Assembly: GCF_036231355.1 (NCBI RefSeq)
Contig: NZ_CP109497.1
Location: 558,001 to 622,000 of the forward strand
Origin: Streptomyces sp. NBC_01431
GTDB lineage: Bacteria; Actinomycetota; Actinomycetes; Streptomycetales; Streptomycetaceae
Length of the DNA stretch: 64,000 nt
Direction of reading: 5' to 3'
The notes below the pieces were generated by a model that saw nothing but the letters and a program-made list of their open reading frames with translations, was not told where the DNA came from and ran no database searches. Each line of letters starts with the position of its first letter. Position 1 is the stretch's first letter. The translations under genes and the position numbers were made by a program. Positions 16,411 to 25,149 of the stretch are shown piece by piece.

Positions 16411-17181
16411 ATGACCGAAGCACCCCTGCCCTTCCACCACCACGGCCACGACACCGACCCGGCCGCCCCGCCGGAAGACCCACTGACACTGCTCGCGACC
16501 CAAACCGAGCTCACCGGCGTCGACTTCACCGGCCTGGACCTACGCGCGGCCCTGAGGCGCAATCAGCATCCCCGCACGTTCACCCGCTGCACCTTCACCG
16601 ATGCCAACCTGCGCGGCGCCCATCTCGCCGAATCCGTCTTCACCGAGTGCACCGCTACGGCAGCCGACTTCACCGGCGCCGTGCTCGATCAGGCCCGCTG
16701 GCAGGGCGGCAGCGCCGCCAGGGCCAACTTCACCGACGCCGACTGCGGAGACCTCGCCTGCGACGGCGTCGACCTGGCCAACACCAAGTGGAGCGGCGCC
16801 CTGCTCGCCGATGCCACCTTCACCGGCTGCCGCATGATCGGAGCCCGCCTCACCGGCCACCGCGGCCTCGGGCTCCAACTCGCCCGCTGCAACCTGGCCG
16901 TCGCCAACCTCAACGGCCTCAGCCTGCGCAGCACCCACCTCGTCGGCATCCGCTTCACCGAAGCCGACCTCGGCGGCGCCGACTTCCGCGACACCACCCT
17001 CGAAGACTGCCGACTCGCCGACGCCAACCTCCGGGCCACCAACTTCACCGGCGCCGACCTACGCGGCGCCGACCTCGGCGAACTCACCCTCGCCACCGCC
17101 GCACAACTCCGCGGCGCCGCCATCTCCCAAAGCCAAGCCGCCCAAATCTGCGCCACCCTCGGCCTCAACGTCATCGGCTGA
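16411..17181 (+). CDS. Pentapeptide-repeat protein
   Basis: 256 residues. From ~30 to ~235 the sequence is a run of A(D/N)LxX-type pentapeptides such as GVDFTGLDLRAALRR, DANLRGAHLAESVF, ANFTDADCGDLAC, ADLGGADFRDTTLE and TGADLRGADLGELT, predicting a right-handed quadrilateral beta-helix. Proteins of this shape (McbG, Qnr, MfpA) can mimic DNA and protect gyrase from quinolones, though most family members are uncharacterised. A histidine-rich N-terminus (FHHHGHD) precedes the repeat. It follows the membrane gene by 49 bp and is probably co-transcribed under the MarR regulator. Confidence 0.88.
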   Translation: MTEAPLPFHHHGHDTDPAAPPEDPLTLLATQTELTGVDFTGLDLRAALRRNQHPRTFTRCTFTDANLRGAHLAESVFTECTATAADFTGAVLDQARWQGGSAARANFTDADCGDLACDGVDLANTKWSGALLADATFTGCRMIGARLTGHRGLGLQLARCNLAVANLNGLSLRSTHLVGIRFTEADLGGADFRDTTLEDCRLADANLRATNFTGADLRGADLGELTLATAAQLRGAAISQSQAAQICATLGLNVIG

Positions 17182-17195
17182 CCCTCAATGGAAAC

Positions 17196-17261
17196 GCAGG
17201 CACGGGTCTCCTTCGTGAACACAGAGCGTCGCAACTCCTGACCACCAAGACCCGTGCCTGC
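17196..17261. repeat. 14-bp perfect inverted repeat
   Basis: GCAGGCACGGGTCT at 17196-17209 and its exact complement at 17248-17261, separated by 38 bases. It lies 15 bp after the pentapeptide-repeat stop codon. It could end transcription or be the end of a degraded insertion sequence; there is no T-run after it. Confidence 0.5.
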
Positions 17262-17385
17262 ATCGCCGTCGGGGCACCACCACCACGCCTATCTGCGGGG
17301 CCTCTTAGAGCGTCCGCCAGTAGGTCTTCGCGTGTCCCGGCTGCCTCGGCGGCGTGCGTGAGCCCTGGACTCAAGGCATGTGTTG

Positions 17386-18198
17386 CTACTCGGCGCGGCT
17401 CCTCAGCGCAGCGACGGCCTCCTCGACCAGCACCCGCGCCTCGGCCACCGTTGCCGCCAGCAACTCGGCATTCTCGCCGGGCGCCCCCAGCAAGCCGCGG
17501 ACTCGCGGGCCGAAGCCTGTTGGCGCGCCCGGAAGCGTCTCGCCGACAGCCAGCGCGCCCTTCTCATTAAGGCACCAGCGCCGATCCTCGGCGAACATCG
17601 CCTGCACCAGCACGCCGACGGCCCGGGACAGGCAAAGCGAGACGTACAGCGTGTCCGCCCGCGCGGCGCCCTTTGCTGCGGCGCCGACCAGGAATTCCGC
17701 CTCCCAGGCTCCCGCCGTCAACGCCTCTCGCAACAGCTCAGGGTAGGTCGTGGTCCGCCGCCGAAGGCCCGTCAGCTCGCCGGTCGGGTCAGCCAGTACC
17801 TGACCGAGCGCTACCTCGCCTGCATAGCAGGGCGACCAGAATCCGAGCGGATGCCCCGCCTGCACGCCCACTTCATACCGGCCCTCGCGGCAGTCCGCCC
17901 ACACCTGCTCGACCCGGTCCAGGTCCCGCAGGATCCAGTCCACCGCCACGCCGTCGACCTGCAGCCACGCACCACCGTTTACCCAAGGCCCCCACCCGCC
18001 TGGGCCGGCCACCTCCGCATCGGGGCCGGCCAGCACGCGCAACGCGGCGAGATCGAGCCCGCCACGGTAGTAGACGCCGAGATCCCAGTCTGATTCCGGC
18101 CGGTGCTCTCCGCGTGCCCGGCTGCCGCCGAGCATTACTCCGACTACGCCCGGCACCTCGGCCAGCCGGTTGGCCATATCCTCGATGATCACACGCAC
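17386..18198 (-). CDS. Nucleotidyltransferase-domain protein
   Basis: 270 residues. The N-terminal domain has the nucleotidyltransferase signature GGSRARGEHRPESDWDL, with Gly25-Ser26 and the metal-binding aspartates Asp37 and Asp39. This places it with the Pol-beta-like/aminoglycoside-nucleotidyltransferase superfamily, commonly annotated as nucleotidyltransferase domain-containing protein. The C-terminal half (WEAEFLVGAAAKGAARADTL, VLVQAMFAEDRRWCLNEKGA) is helical, like the substrate-binding helices of kanamycin-type enzymes. Substrate unknown: antibiotic, tRNA or protein are possible. The ATG at 18198 gives a normal N-terminus. No operon partner. Confidence 0.85.
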   Translation of the reverse strand: MRVIIEDMANRLAEVPGVVGVMLGGSRARGEHRPESDWDLGVYYRGGLDLAALRVLAGPDAEVAGPGGWGPWVNGGAWLQVDGVAVDWILRDLDRVEQVWADCREGRYEVGVQAGHPLGFWSPCYAGEVALGQVLADPTGELTGLRRRTTTYPELLREALTAGAWEAEFLVGAAAKGAARADTLYVSLCLSRAVGVLVQAMFAEDRRWCLNEKGALAVGETLPGAPTGFGPRVRGLLGAPGENAELLAATVAEARVLVEEAVAALRSRAE

Positions 18199-18250
18199 GG
18201 AGCGAGTCTGGCAGTCGCCAACGCGTCGGGCCAGCCGTTTCCGTCGGTGG

Positions 18251-18931
18251 TCATCGGATGCCGCGGCTTCGAGGGCGGGTGTCCCAGCGATAGAGGATCC
18301 ACGCGCGTCTGATCAGGCATCGAACAGTGATGATGGCACTGGCCAGGGCGATGAAGAACTCGACTGGCGCCTTTCGCCGTTCAGTACAGCGGCGGAGCTT
18401 GCCGAAGTCGTTCATCCAGGAGTTCGTGCGCTCCACCACTCAACGTCCGTCGGCCTGGATCGGGGTCTTGGCACCGCGCTCGGCGACCAGGCCGACGATC
18501 CCTCTGGCGTCCAGGTCGAGGTGGACCATGCTGTAGTCGTACCCGGCGTCCAGGCTCAGCTGCGGATGCTCTGGGAACGGTCCCAGAGTCGTCTGGAGGT
18601 CGGCGAATCGGTCGAGGATTGCGGGCAGCAGCATGTGGTCGCGGGTGTTGGCCGGCGCTGGATCGGTGATCAGCGGTATGCCGTGGCAATCTGTCAGTTG
18701 TGAGCGCTTGATGCCCTGCTTGGCACGGTCGACGGGACTCTTACCGGCGCACTCCCCGCCCGAGGGCGCCTTGGCGATGCAGCCGTCGGCGGACAGGTGC
18801 TCGAGTTCCAGGCCGATCATGCGGTCGTAGGCCGCCAGAACCAGCAGTCGCAGGGACTCCATCACCCCAGCGGCGATCCACTCGTCGCGGCGGCGACGGA
18901 GCGTGGTGGCGGAGCACGTCTTGTCGGCCAC
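18251..18931 (-). pseudogene. IS5-family transposase with a nonsense mutation
   Basis: The frame reads LELEHLSADGCIAKAPSGGE, SPVDRAKQGIKRSQLTDCHG, LSLDAGYDYSMVHLDLDARG and KTPIQADGR, then a TGA at 18440-18442, and resumes in the same frame as VVERTNSWMNDFGKLRRCTE. Related transposases have a tryptophan at that place (DGRWVVERTN), so TGG has become TGA. The N-terminal third is also missing. Both defects make it inactive. Confidence 0.82.
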
Positions 18932-19202
18932 TCAACGACCTCTTGAACTGAAGAGGCGTCGGGGGCTGATGTAGGCGGTGCTCGTTGGTGGTGCGCGTTC
19001 CGTCGTGCTCGGTAGTACTCAGTGGTGTTTGTTGGTGTCGTCCGGGTCGTGGTGTGAGGGCTGCCGGAGAGCGATGACATTCGTTGTCGGCCCGCGGCCG
19101 CTTCCCGTCTGACGGGCACGCGTGAAGAAAGTTCGGTCGCTGCTCCCGCCCGGCGGGCTGTACTGCTGATCGGCCTTTTCTTGCAAGTCAGAGACGTGTG
19201 GC
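18932..19202. other. Non-coding stretch before the relaxase gene
   Basis: No convincing gene. It contains short palindromes such as CCCGTCTGACGGG near 19107 and G/T-rich runs (GGTGGTGCGCG, GGTGTTTGTTGGTG). Relaxase genes of this class often lie next to their transfer origin, so oriT could be here, but no nick site is identifiable by eye. Confidence 0.3.
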
Positions 19203-20981
19203 GTGGTCTCCATGACAGTGGATATCAGGGTCATCCGGGCCGGTCAGATGTACCGGTACTACCTGCGCCAGACCGTTGTCGGCGACGGCCGCCGCCCGGC
19301 CCGTACGCCGTTGCGCGAGGCGCAGGAGCAAGCCGGGGTCCCGGTCGGGCGATGGATGGGCCGCGGCCTTTCCGTGCTCGGACTGGCGCCGGGTGAGGAG
19401 GTCACCGAGGCGCAGCTGCGGAACCTGTTCGGTGAGCGGGGCCGGCACCCGGACGCGGACCGGATCGAGGCCGACCGGCTCGCCGCCGACGACTCCCCGA
19501 AGAAGGCGTTCAAGGCTGGCGCCCTCGGACGCCGGGTGACGGTGACCGGGGTCGACTTCGTGTTCCGGCCGCAGCCGACGATCTACCTCCTGTGGGCGCT
19601 GGGGGATGAGGAGACCCGGCGGGTGATCGAGGCCGCGCACGAGCGGGCGATCGAGCGGGTGCTGGAGTGGATCGAGGACGAGGTGGCGGTGATCCGGTAC
19701 GGCAAGGACGGCATCTACCGGGTGCGGCCGCCGGGCGGTCTGGTTGCCGCGCGCTTCCGCCACTACGAGGCGCGGTCGGGGATGCCGCTGCTCCATGACC
19801 ATCTGCTGCTGTCGGTGAAGGGGCAGCGCCTGGACGGGAAGTGGGGGTCGATCCACACCACGGCCCTGTACGAGAACACGGTGGCCGCCTCCGCGCTCTA
19901 CAACGAGATCGTGGCCGCTGAGGTCTGCGAGGCGCTGGGGCTGGCGACCGAGCCGCGCACCGTCACCCCGGGGCGCCGGCCGGTGATGGAGATCGCCGGG
20001 ATCGACCGGCGGCTCATCGGCTGGCAGTCGACGCGCCGTCAGCAGATCGCGGACGCACTGTCCGACCTGACGGCCGACTATGAGGAAAGGCAGGGGCATC
20101 CGCCGGGGGAGCGGGCCGCCTACGCGCTGGGCTGCCAGGCCGCCGACCGGACGCGCCCGCCCAAGCGCACGGTGGCGCGGTCGCTGTCCGAGCTGCGCGA
20201 GCGGTGGCGGAACTCGGCGATGCGGGCTTTCGGCGCCTGCACCGTCTACCAACTGGCACGGCGGGCACGGTCGGCAGCCGCGGCGGTGTGGGCACGGGTC
20301 CGTCCGGTGGTCGACATAGCGCTGGCCGCCGTCGACACCGTCGCGGTGGTGTACGTGATGCGCGGCGCGTTCCAGTACCGGCATCTGCTCGCCGAAGCCC
20401 GCCGCCACCTCTCCCACGTTCTGCGCGGCCGGCCTCACCAGCTTGGCCTGGACGAACAGATCGTGCAGACGGCCGTCGACAACTACACCCGCACCGTCGG
20501 CCGCATGATGACCGCCGACTTGCGCGCGCTGTACCCGCGCGACACCGAGGACCAAGCCGTGCTGCGCCCGCTGACCCGCAGCCGGTCCGCTTCGCCGTAC
20601 GAGCGGGCTCGCCTCGCCGCCGGAGCACTGACCGCCCGGATCCACGCGGCGCGCCGCTCGGATCGCCTGGGCTCGCGCTCCCGGCCGCACACAGTCGCTG
20701 TTCCCGCCGCCGCCCCCAGGCCTCGAACGCGGCCGACCCGCATGGACCGGAAAGTCGGCCACGTCCCGGAGCAGACGACCGACGTCGCCACGGTGGAGCA
20801 GACCCGCCGGACGTTCGAGGCCGCCGCCAAGATGGCCGCCAAGCTCCAGGACGGCATACGCGAACGAGCTGTCGCCTCCGGTCCCCAGCCGCAGCGGGAC
20901 CCGGCGGCGCCGACAGCGCAGCGCCCCCAGCAGCCTGCCCGCCCATCCGCACCCAACCGGCCCGCTGGAGGAGTCGCATGA
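19203..20981 (+). CDS. MobF-type (TrwC-like) relaxase
   Basis: About 590 residues. Numbered from ATG 19212, the N-terminus carries the clustered tyrosines YRYY (Tyr14, 16, 17) used for nicking, and the three-histidine metal site is in FRHYEARSGMPLLHDHLLLS (His184, 195, 197). Relaxases of this family nick oriT and lead the transferred strand. The usual C-terminal helicase motifs are absent; instead there is a long helical, arginine-rich tail (DNYTRTVGRMMTADLRALYP onward), as in relaxases of many Streptomyces mobilisable elements. Start may be GTG 19203 or ATG 19212. It overlaps the next gene by ATGA, so translation is coupled. It marks the area as part of a conjugative or mobilisable element. 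Confidence 0.87.
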   Translation: MVSMTVDIRVIRAGQMYRYYLRQTVVGDGRRPARTPLREAQEQAGVPVGRWMGRGLSVLGLAPGEEVTEAQLRNLFGERGRHPDADRIEADRLAADDSPKKAFKAGALGRRVTVTGVDFVFRPQPTIYLLWALGDEETRRVIEAAHERAIERVLEWIEDEVAVIRYGKDGIYRVRPPGGLVAARFRHYEARSGMPLLHDHLLLSVKGQRLDGKWGSIHTTALYENTVAASALYNEIVAAEVCEALGLATEPRTVTPGRRPVMEIAGIDRRLIGWQSTRRQQIADALSDLTADYEERQGHPPGERAAYALGCQAADRTRPPKRTVARSLSELRERWRNSAMRAFGACTVYQLARRARSAAAAVWARVRPVVDIALAAVDTVAVVYVMRGAFQYRHLLAEARRHLSHVLRGRPHQLGLDEQIVQTAVDNYTRTVGRMMTADLRALYPRDTEDQAVLRPLTRSRSASPYERARLAAGALTARIHAARRSDRLGSRSRPHTVAVPAAAPRPRTRPTRMDRKVGHVPEQTTDVATVEQTRRTFEAAAKMAAKLQDGIRERAVASGPQPQRDPAAPTAQRPQQPARPSAPNRPAGGVA

Positions 20982-21298
20982 CCACACAGCCCGAAGACCC
21001 GAGGATCGAGGCCGCCGCAGCCCGCCTGATCGAGGGCATCCAGGAGCGCGCCGACGCCTATGGGCCGCCGCCGTGGCAGCCGATCTGGAAACGCCCCCGG
21101 ACACCGAAGTCGCCGGCGCAGAGGAAGAAGGAACTCCGCGCACAGCGCAAGCGCCTCACAAACGCGAGGAAACGTCGCCTTGCCGCGGGGGAGTCACGCC
21201 GCCCCCGGTCGAGGCAGAACCGGATCGGTAGTGCCGCCGCGCGCCGTGATGCCCGCGCCCTGTCCCGAGTGCGGCACTCCACCGCACCGCTGGGGTGA
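20978..21298 (+). CDS. Small basic protein coupled to the relaxase
   Basis: 106 residues. The N-terminus is acidic/amphipathic (EDPRIEAAAARLIEGIQERA) and resembles the tail of the relaxase itself (AAKMAAKLQDGIRERA), so both may share a binding partner. The C-terminal half is strongly basic (PAQRKKELRAQRKRLTNARK, RRLAAGESRRPRSRQNR), suggesting DNA binding. Its ATG overlaps the relaxase stop codon. No family recognised; an accessory role in mobilisation is inferred. Confidence 0.65.
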   Translation: MTTQPEDPRIEAAAARLIEGIQERADAYGPPPWQPIWKRPRTPKSPAQRKKELRAQRKRLTNARKRRLAAGESRRPRSRQNRIGSAAARRDARALSRVRHSTAPLG

Positions 21299-21317
21299 CG
21301 ATGCCGGGCATCGTCCA

Positions 21318-21385
21318 CCGAGTGGAACTCACGATGCCCTGCACCCGGTGGCGATGCACGGCACCGGGTGGAACCCACTCAGTGA
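21318..21385. repeat. Palindromic repeat cluster, left part
   Basis: Contains CACCGAGTGGAACTCAC, then CACCCGGTGGCGATGCACG and CACCGGGTGGAACCCAC, then CACTCAGTGAG. These are variants of one short near-palindrome (CAC-n-GrGTGGAACyCAC). The same motif family resumes at 24190, on the far side of an IS-bounded insertion. Confidence 0.6.
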
Positions 21386-21485
21386 GTTGCCGCCAACTTG
21401 AAGTCCCAGGTCAAAGGGCTGGTGTGATCGGTTCTCGGGGTACTCGTGCTCGTCGTGGGCGGGAGTCCGCCGAGAAGATCGTCCG

Positions 21486-22319
21486 TCAGCGGTTGACTTC
21501 GAGGTTGGTCAGGACGAGCAGAGCGCGCAGGAGTTGGGTGACGCGGGCAGGGTCGGTACGGAGCTTGGTGAGGATCCGCCAGTTCTTCAGGTGGGCGAAG
21601 CTGTGCTCGACCGGTGCGCGTCCGACAGCGAGGACGCGGTTGGCGTCCTTCTGGCCGGGGGTGAGTTTGCGGGCACGGGTGGCGGCGAAGCCGGTGATGA
21701 TCACGGAGCCGAGTACGTCGTTGTCCAGGCCGCGGAAGCCGAGGTCGGCGAGAGCGCCGAGACCGGCGGCGCGTAGGTGGGCCAGGACGTGGTCGTGGCG
21801 GGCGGCGGTGATGTCGTGGGTGCTGCCGGGCCGGGCGGCGGATATCCAGATCAGACGGCCGTTTTCGTCGGTCAAAGCGAGGAAGTGCAGGCCGTGACGG
21901 CGGTGTTTGCCGGAATAGTTCCGACGGTTGGCCCTTCCCGTGCGACGCTGGGTGGGGATGAGAGTGCCGTCGATCAGGACGGCCTCCCCGCCCCTCGCGG
22001 CAACCTTCTTCAAGGCACGGTCCAGCCGCGGGGCCTGCGCGGCGAGCAGGGTGATCAGCTCGTCGCGCCAACGGCGGACGGTGGACTCGGACACGTTGTT
22101 GCCGCCGGCCATGTCGGCCAGGCGCTGGTCGTGGCGCAGCACGGCCAGGACGACTACCGCGATCCGGCCGGGCGGCAGGATCCGCCACCGGGACCGTATG
22201 GCCTTCAGGTGGCGTCGCAGCAGATCGGCGAGGTGGTTGAGGGTGCTCGTGGACAGCGGCAGACGGCACTGGTAGACAAACGGGCAGGTGTCCTCGGTGC
22301 GTTCTTTGGTTCTCGTCAC
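21486..22319 (-). CDS. IS5-family transposase (DDE_4 type)
   Basis: 277 residues if started at GTG 22319. An N-terminal helix-turn-helix (LADMAGGNNVSESTVRRWRD) precedes the DDE_4 core: AVLIDGTLIPTQRRTG with the first aspartate, RRNYSGKHRRHGLHFLALTD, ISAARPGSTHDITAARHD, LADLGFRGLDND with the second aspartate and VEHSFAHLKNWRIL with the glutamate. All catalytic positions are intact. The start is not certain because the frame is open to 22382. It is the enzyme of the element whose end lies at 21391. Confidence 0.88.
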   Translation of the reverse strand: MTRTKERTEDTCPFVYQCRLPLSTSTLNHLADLLRRHLKAIRSRWRILPPGRIAVVVLAVLRHDQRLADMAGGNNVSESTVRRWRDELITLLAAQAPRLDRALKKVAARGGEAVLIDGTLIPTQRRTGRANRRNYSGKHRRHGLHFLALTDENGRLIWISAARPGSTHDITAARHDHVLAHLRAAGLGALADLGFRGLDNDVLGSVIITGFAATRARKLTPGQKDANRVLAVGRAPVEHSFAHLKNWRILTKLRTDPARVTQLLRALLVLTNLEVNR

Positions 22320-22575
22320 ACAGTTCCAACGGCCGCCGGGGGCGCCCCGGTTACGCCTGCGCTGGCTATGTACGCGACTCACGACAGCGAATGTTCAGAG
22401 CCGCGGAAGGCACTCGCGCGGAGGGGAGGTCGATGTCCATGGGAACGGGGGGCACCCAGCCAGCCCGCTCTTGCATCAGGCAGGGCTGGGCTTTCCTTCA
22501 TTTCATGGCTGCTGGCCTTGCCATCGTCCTCTCGCCTGGCTACGGCCAACGGACTGCAGCTCTCGGTAAGTGAGC

Positions 22576-23268
22576 CTATGAGGTGGCCACGGCGTCGGCT
22601 GCCTTGCGGATCAGGTCGAGGACGGCCTCGGGCTGGGAGAGCATGGGGACGTGGCTGCTGTCGACTTCGACAGTGGCGGCGCCCATGCGCTGGGAGACAA
22701 AGCGTTGCAGCTCGGGGTGTACGGCTTGGTCCTGGGTGGTGAGGAGGTACCAGGTGGGCTGGGACTTCCAGGCGGGGTTGTCGGTGGTGGAGGTGAGCAT
22801 CTCCGCGCGCGGGGCGCCCTGGGTCGCCCACACCAGCTGCTGGTCCTCGGGGGACAGGTCCCCGCAGAAGTAGGAGATGCCGTCGCGGGCGATCCAGATC
22901 CGCCCATTCTCCTCCTGCAGGTGGGAGAACAGCTCGGGCTGGGTGAACTTGCCGATCTGTTCTTGGGCACTCTCGCCGGCCTCCGGGCTGAGCGCGGCGA
23001 GGTAGACCAGCCCGGCGACCTTCTCGTGGTTGCCGGCGGCGCTGATGACGAACCCGCCCCAGGAGTGGCCGACGAGGACCGCCGGCGCGCTGACCCGCTC
23101 CAGGGCACGATGGACGGCATCGACCTCCCCCTCCAGCGAGTCCAAGGTGTTCTGCGCGGAGATCACCTCATGGCCCTCGCGCTGCAGCGTGGGGATCAGC
23201 TTGCTGAAGCAGGAGCCGTCGGCCCACAGGCCGTGGGCGAAGACGATGCTCGGCTTCTTCGATGCCAT
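22576..23268 (-). CDS. Alpha/beta hydrolase (esterase-like), second gene
   Basis: 230 residues. KKPSIVFAHGLWADGSCFSK is the oxyanion-hole strand, GHSWGG contains nucleophile Ser69 and the catalytic histidine is about His206 in DSSHVPMLSQPEAV; an acid is available in LLTTQDQAVHPE. The length and HGLWADGS motif place it with small esterases annotated as alpha/beta fold hydrolases. GGAGGAATGTACCG precedes ATG 23268. It is carried inside the IS-bounded unit 21391-24186, so it behaves as cargo. Not closely similar to the hydrolase at 4640. Confidence 0.9.
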   Translation of the reverse strand: MASKKPSIVFAHGLWADGSCFSKLIPTLQREGHEVISAQNTLDSLEGEVDAVHRALERVSAPAVLVGHSWGGFVISAAGNHEKVAGLVYLAALSPEAGESAQEQIGKFTQPELFSHLQEENGRIWIARDGISYFCGDLSPEDQQLVWATQGAPRAEMLTSTTDNPAWKSQPTWYLLTTQDQAVHPELQRFVSQRMGAATVEVDSSHVPMLSQPEAVLDLIRKAADAVATS

Positions 23269-23582
23269 CGGTACATTCCTCCGCTCGGCACGGATCACGG
23301 ACCGATCCGCACACCTGACTGACACGCCACGCCCAGTCCACGCCGAGAACCGCCCGCCCACACCCGGGGTGACCCGACCAGGTGAGCACACCGCAGCGCA
23401 AGCCGCGCCACGACGGGCGGCATGGCCACGATCAGCCCCCGAGTGACGCTTGGGGCCGCTCCCACTGGGCATCGTGGCCAATCACCACGACGGGAGCGAC
23501 GTCCAAAGTGCTGTTGAAGCGCTGCTCCGAGACGTGAATAAGGCCACCCGCGCTGCACCGCTTCAAGCGGTGGCATGCCTGG

Positions 23583-24030
23583 TCACAGGCAGGTGGTGAA
23601 CCGACCGTCGGGCAGTTTGCGCAGCCAGCCGCGGTCGGCCAGTCTGACCAGCTTCCCGCGCAGCGGTTCCAGCTTGGCCCGTACGCTGATGTCGACTCCC
23701 AGCATCTTGCCGACCTGCCGGGCCATGACCGGTCCGGCGGCCCGCCGCACGGCGGCGAGGATGCGCTGGTAGTCCGGCGGGAGCGTGGCCTCCTCCACGC
23801 CCGGTGTACGGTGCGGAATCAGCATCACCGCCCGGCCGCCCACCTGCCCAGGCGCAGGCGCGGCCGAGGCTCGCTCGTCGGCGAGTTGCTCACATCCGTT
23901 CAAGGACCCTTTCGGCGATAGCGAGTTCGTCCCACTCCCGCACCTCAGCCAGCCGCTTGGCCAGCTGTTCTTCGAGTTCGTCCAGTTCAGCGCGCCGCGC
24001 GGTGATCCGTTCCAGCAGTTCGGGATCCAT
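23583..24030 (-). pseudogene. Coiled-coil plus winged-helix protein, frameshifted
   Basis: From ATG 24030 the product reads MDPELLERITARRAELDELE, EQLAKRLAEVREWDELAIAE RVLERM then hits TGA; one base of shift near 23900 continues it as EQLADERASAAPAPGQVGGR, PDYQRILAAVRRAAGPVMAR QVGKMLG and LVRLADRGWLRKLPDGRFTT. The first half is a charged coiled coil, the second a winged helix. Proteins like this commonly accompany Streptomyces transposases. A single indel breaks it here, unless the shift is an assembly error. Confidence 0.6.
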
Positions 24031-24189
24031 GCACCGGATCGTAGAAGGCCGCCCCGCCGCAACGAGCGGGAACCGGCAAGCCGGCCGCTGACAAACGATC
24101 TACTCCTCAAACAGCCGCCCATGACCAGCGTGAGCACCCCGAGAACCAGTCACACCAGCCTTTTGACCTGCAACTTCAAGTTGGCGAAG

Positions 24190-24740
24190 GCTCACTCAGT
24201 GGAACCCACCGAGTGGACGCCACCGTGGTGCGCACCGGATGACGGTGGACTCCACTCCGGAGCGCACCACGATGTCCGCCACCGCACCCGGTGCGCACCA
24301 TCCGACGATGTCCGCCACCGCACCCGGTGCACCGCACCCGATGTCCCGCACCGCACCGGTGCGCGCACCGCCGCCCCACTCCTTGACCAGGTTTCGGCGG
24401 GTGCGCATCGTCGCTCCTAGACCAGGTTCGCCACCCAGCACGTTTCCCCTCGTCAGCGCTGGTCTGGGCTGTCGGACAGGTCGCGGACGAGGGGGTGTGT
24501 GATATAGGAGGCCGCCCGGCCGTGGCGCGCGCCCGGCACGGTGCGGCGGGGCCGGTGACGCGCACCGCGATGGGTGGTGCGGTGCGCCGTTGCGCGCACC
24601 ACCGATGCCGTCACCGCACCTGGTGCGCGCCGGGTGCGCGCGGTGCGGTGCGGTGCGGTGCGCACCACCGGCATCGGGTGGTGCGCCCTACACGGCGGTG
24701 AGGCGCACCGGATGCGCACCGGCCGGTGCGGGGTGCGCAT
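24190..24740. repeat. Iteron-like and palindromic repeat region
   Basis: Dense repeats built on GGTGCGCACC. A near-palindrome CACTCAGTGGAACCCACC-GAGTG lies near 24192. Three direct copies of ATGTCCGCCACCGCACCC-GGTGC (the third slightly changed) lie at about 24270-24360. Further on, CGCACCACCGATGCC near 24595 faces GGCATCGGGTGGTGCG near 24670, enclosing four GGTGC units (GCGGTGCGGTGCGGTGC). Such clusters are typical of replication, partition or transfer sites. The region also overlaps the 3' end of the gene at 24688. Confidence 0.65.
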
Positions 24741-25149
24741 CGAGGGCCTGACCCACGCCGACGGCCTCCAGCTGGCGCAGCGTGTCGGCGACGCCCTCGT
24801 GGTCCTCGGTGAGGAACTGTGCGACGAAGTCGATGACCGCGCGGGCGATGCCCTCCGCCGCGTCCGGTCCTGCCTGCGCCCAGATCCGCAGCGAGGTCAC
24901 GAAGACGCGCCCGAGGGCCTCCAGGGCGAAGGTGTCCTCGCACGGCTCGTCCGCGTCCGCGCCGGGCAGCGCGGTGACCGGGACGACGATCCGGGTGGCG
25001 ACGTCGGCGAGCAGCTCGGGCATCCGAGGCTCGGCGCCGGCGAACTCGCGGGCGGCGTCGACGTCGTCGGCCTGGACGGCCCGGAGGTAGTTGAAGGCGC
25101 TGATGGCCGCGTGCGGGATCATCGGGGCGAGCGGCGTGGTGTCGGGCAT
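24688..25149 (-). CDS. Hypothetical helical protein of the mobile element
   Basis: 153 residues, CAGGAG before ATG 25149. Almost entirely helical: PHAAISAFNYLRAVQADDVD, AAREFAGAEPRMPELLADVA, EDTFALEALGRVFVTSLRIW, EGIARAVIDFVAQFLTEDHE. No signal or membrane segment. I do not recognise the family; its position beside the repeat region and relaxase suggests a plasmid- or ICE-borne function. The last ~20 codons read into the repeats (AHPVRLTAV), so its natural end may have been altered. Confidence 0.55.
   Translation of the reverse strand: MPDTTPLAPMIPHAAISAFNYLRAVQADDVDAAREFAGAEPRMPELLADVATRIVVPVTALPGADADEPCEDTFALEALGRVFVTSLRIWAQAGPDAAEGIARAVIDFVAQFLTEDHEGVADTLRQLEAVGVGQALDAHPAPAGAHPVRLTAV

Larger units (their letters stand above)
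21391..24186. mobile_element. 2.8-kb unit bounded by inverted ends of an IS5-type element
   Basis: The ends CGCCAACTTGAAGT (21391-21404) and ACTTCAAGTTGGCG (24173-24186) are exact inverted copies, and similarity continues inward for roughly 90 bases (AGGTCAAA-GGCTGGTGTGA, GGTTCTCGGGGT). Both appear to be the same end, downstream of the transposase, of one IS type, so the right end belongs to a second, mostly deleted copy. Inside lie one transposase, an alpha/beta hydrolase and a broken gene. On both sides the palindromic repeat motif continues. Confidence 0.6.

Noticed and set aside
19188..21143. A 651-codon open frame on the minus strand
   Set aside because: It is the exact shadow of the relaxase gene, is rich in arginine/histidine runs and matches no family; the plus-strand product has clear relaxase motifs.
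24239..24740. Linear replicon telomere
   Set aside because: Palindromes are present, but the site lies inside the window with genes on both sides and there is no terminal-protein gene or typical telomere end sequence.
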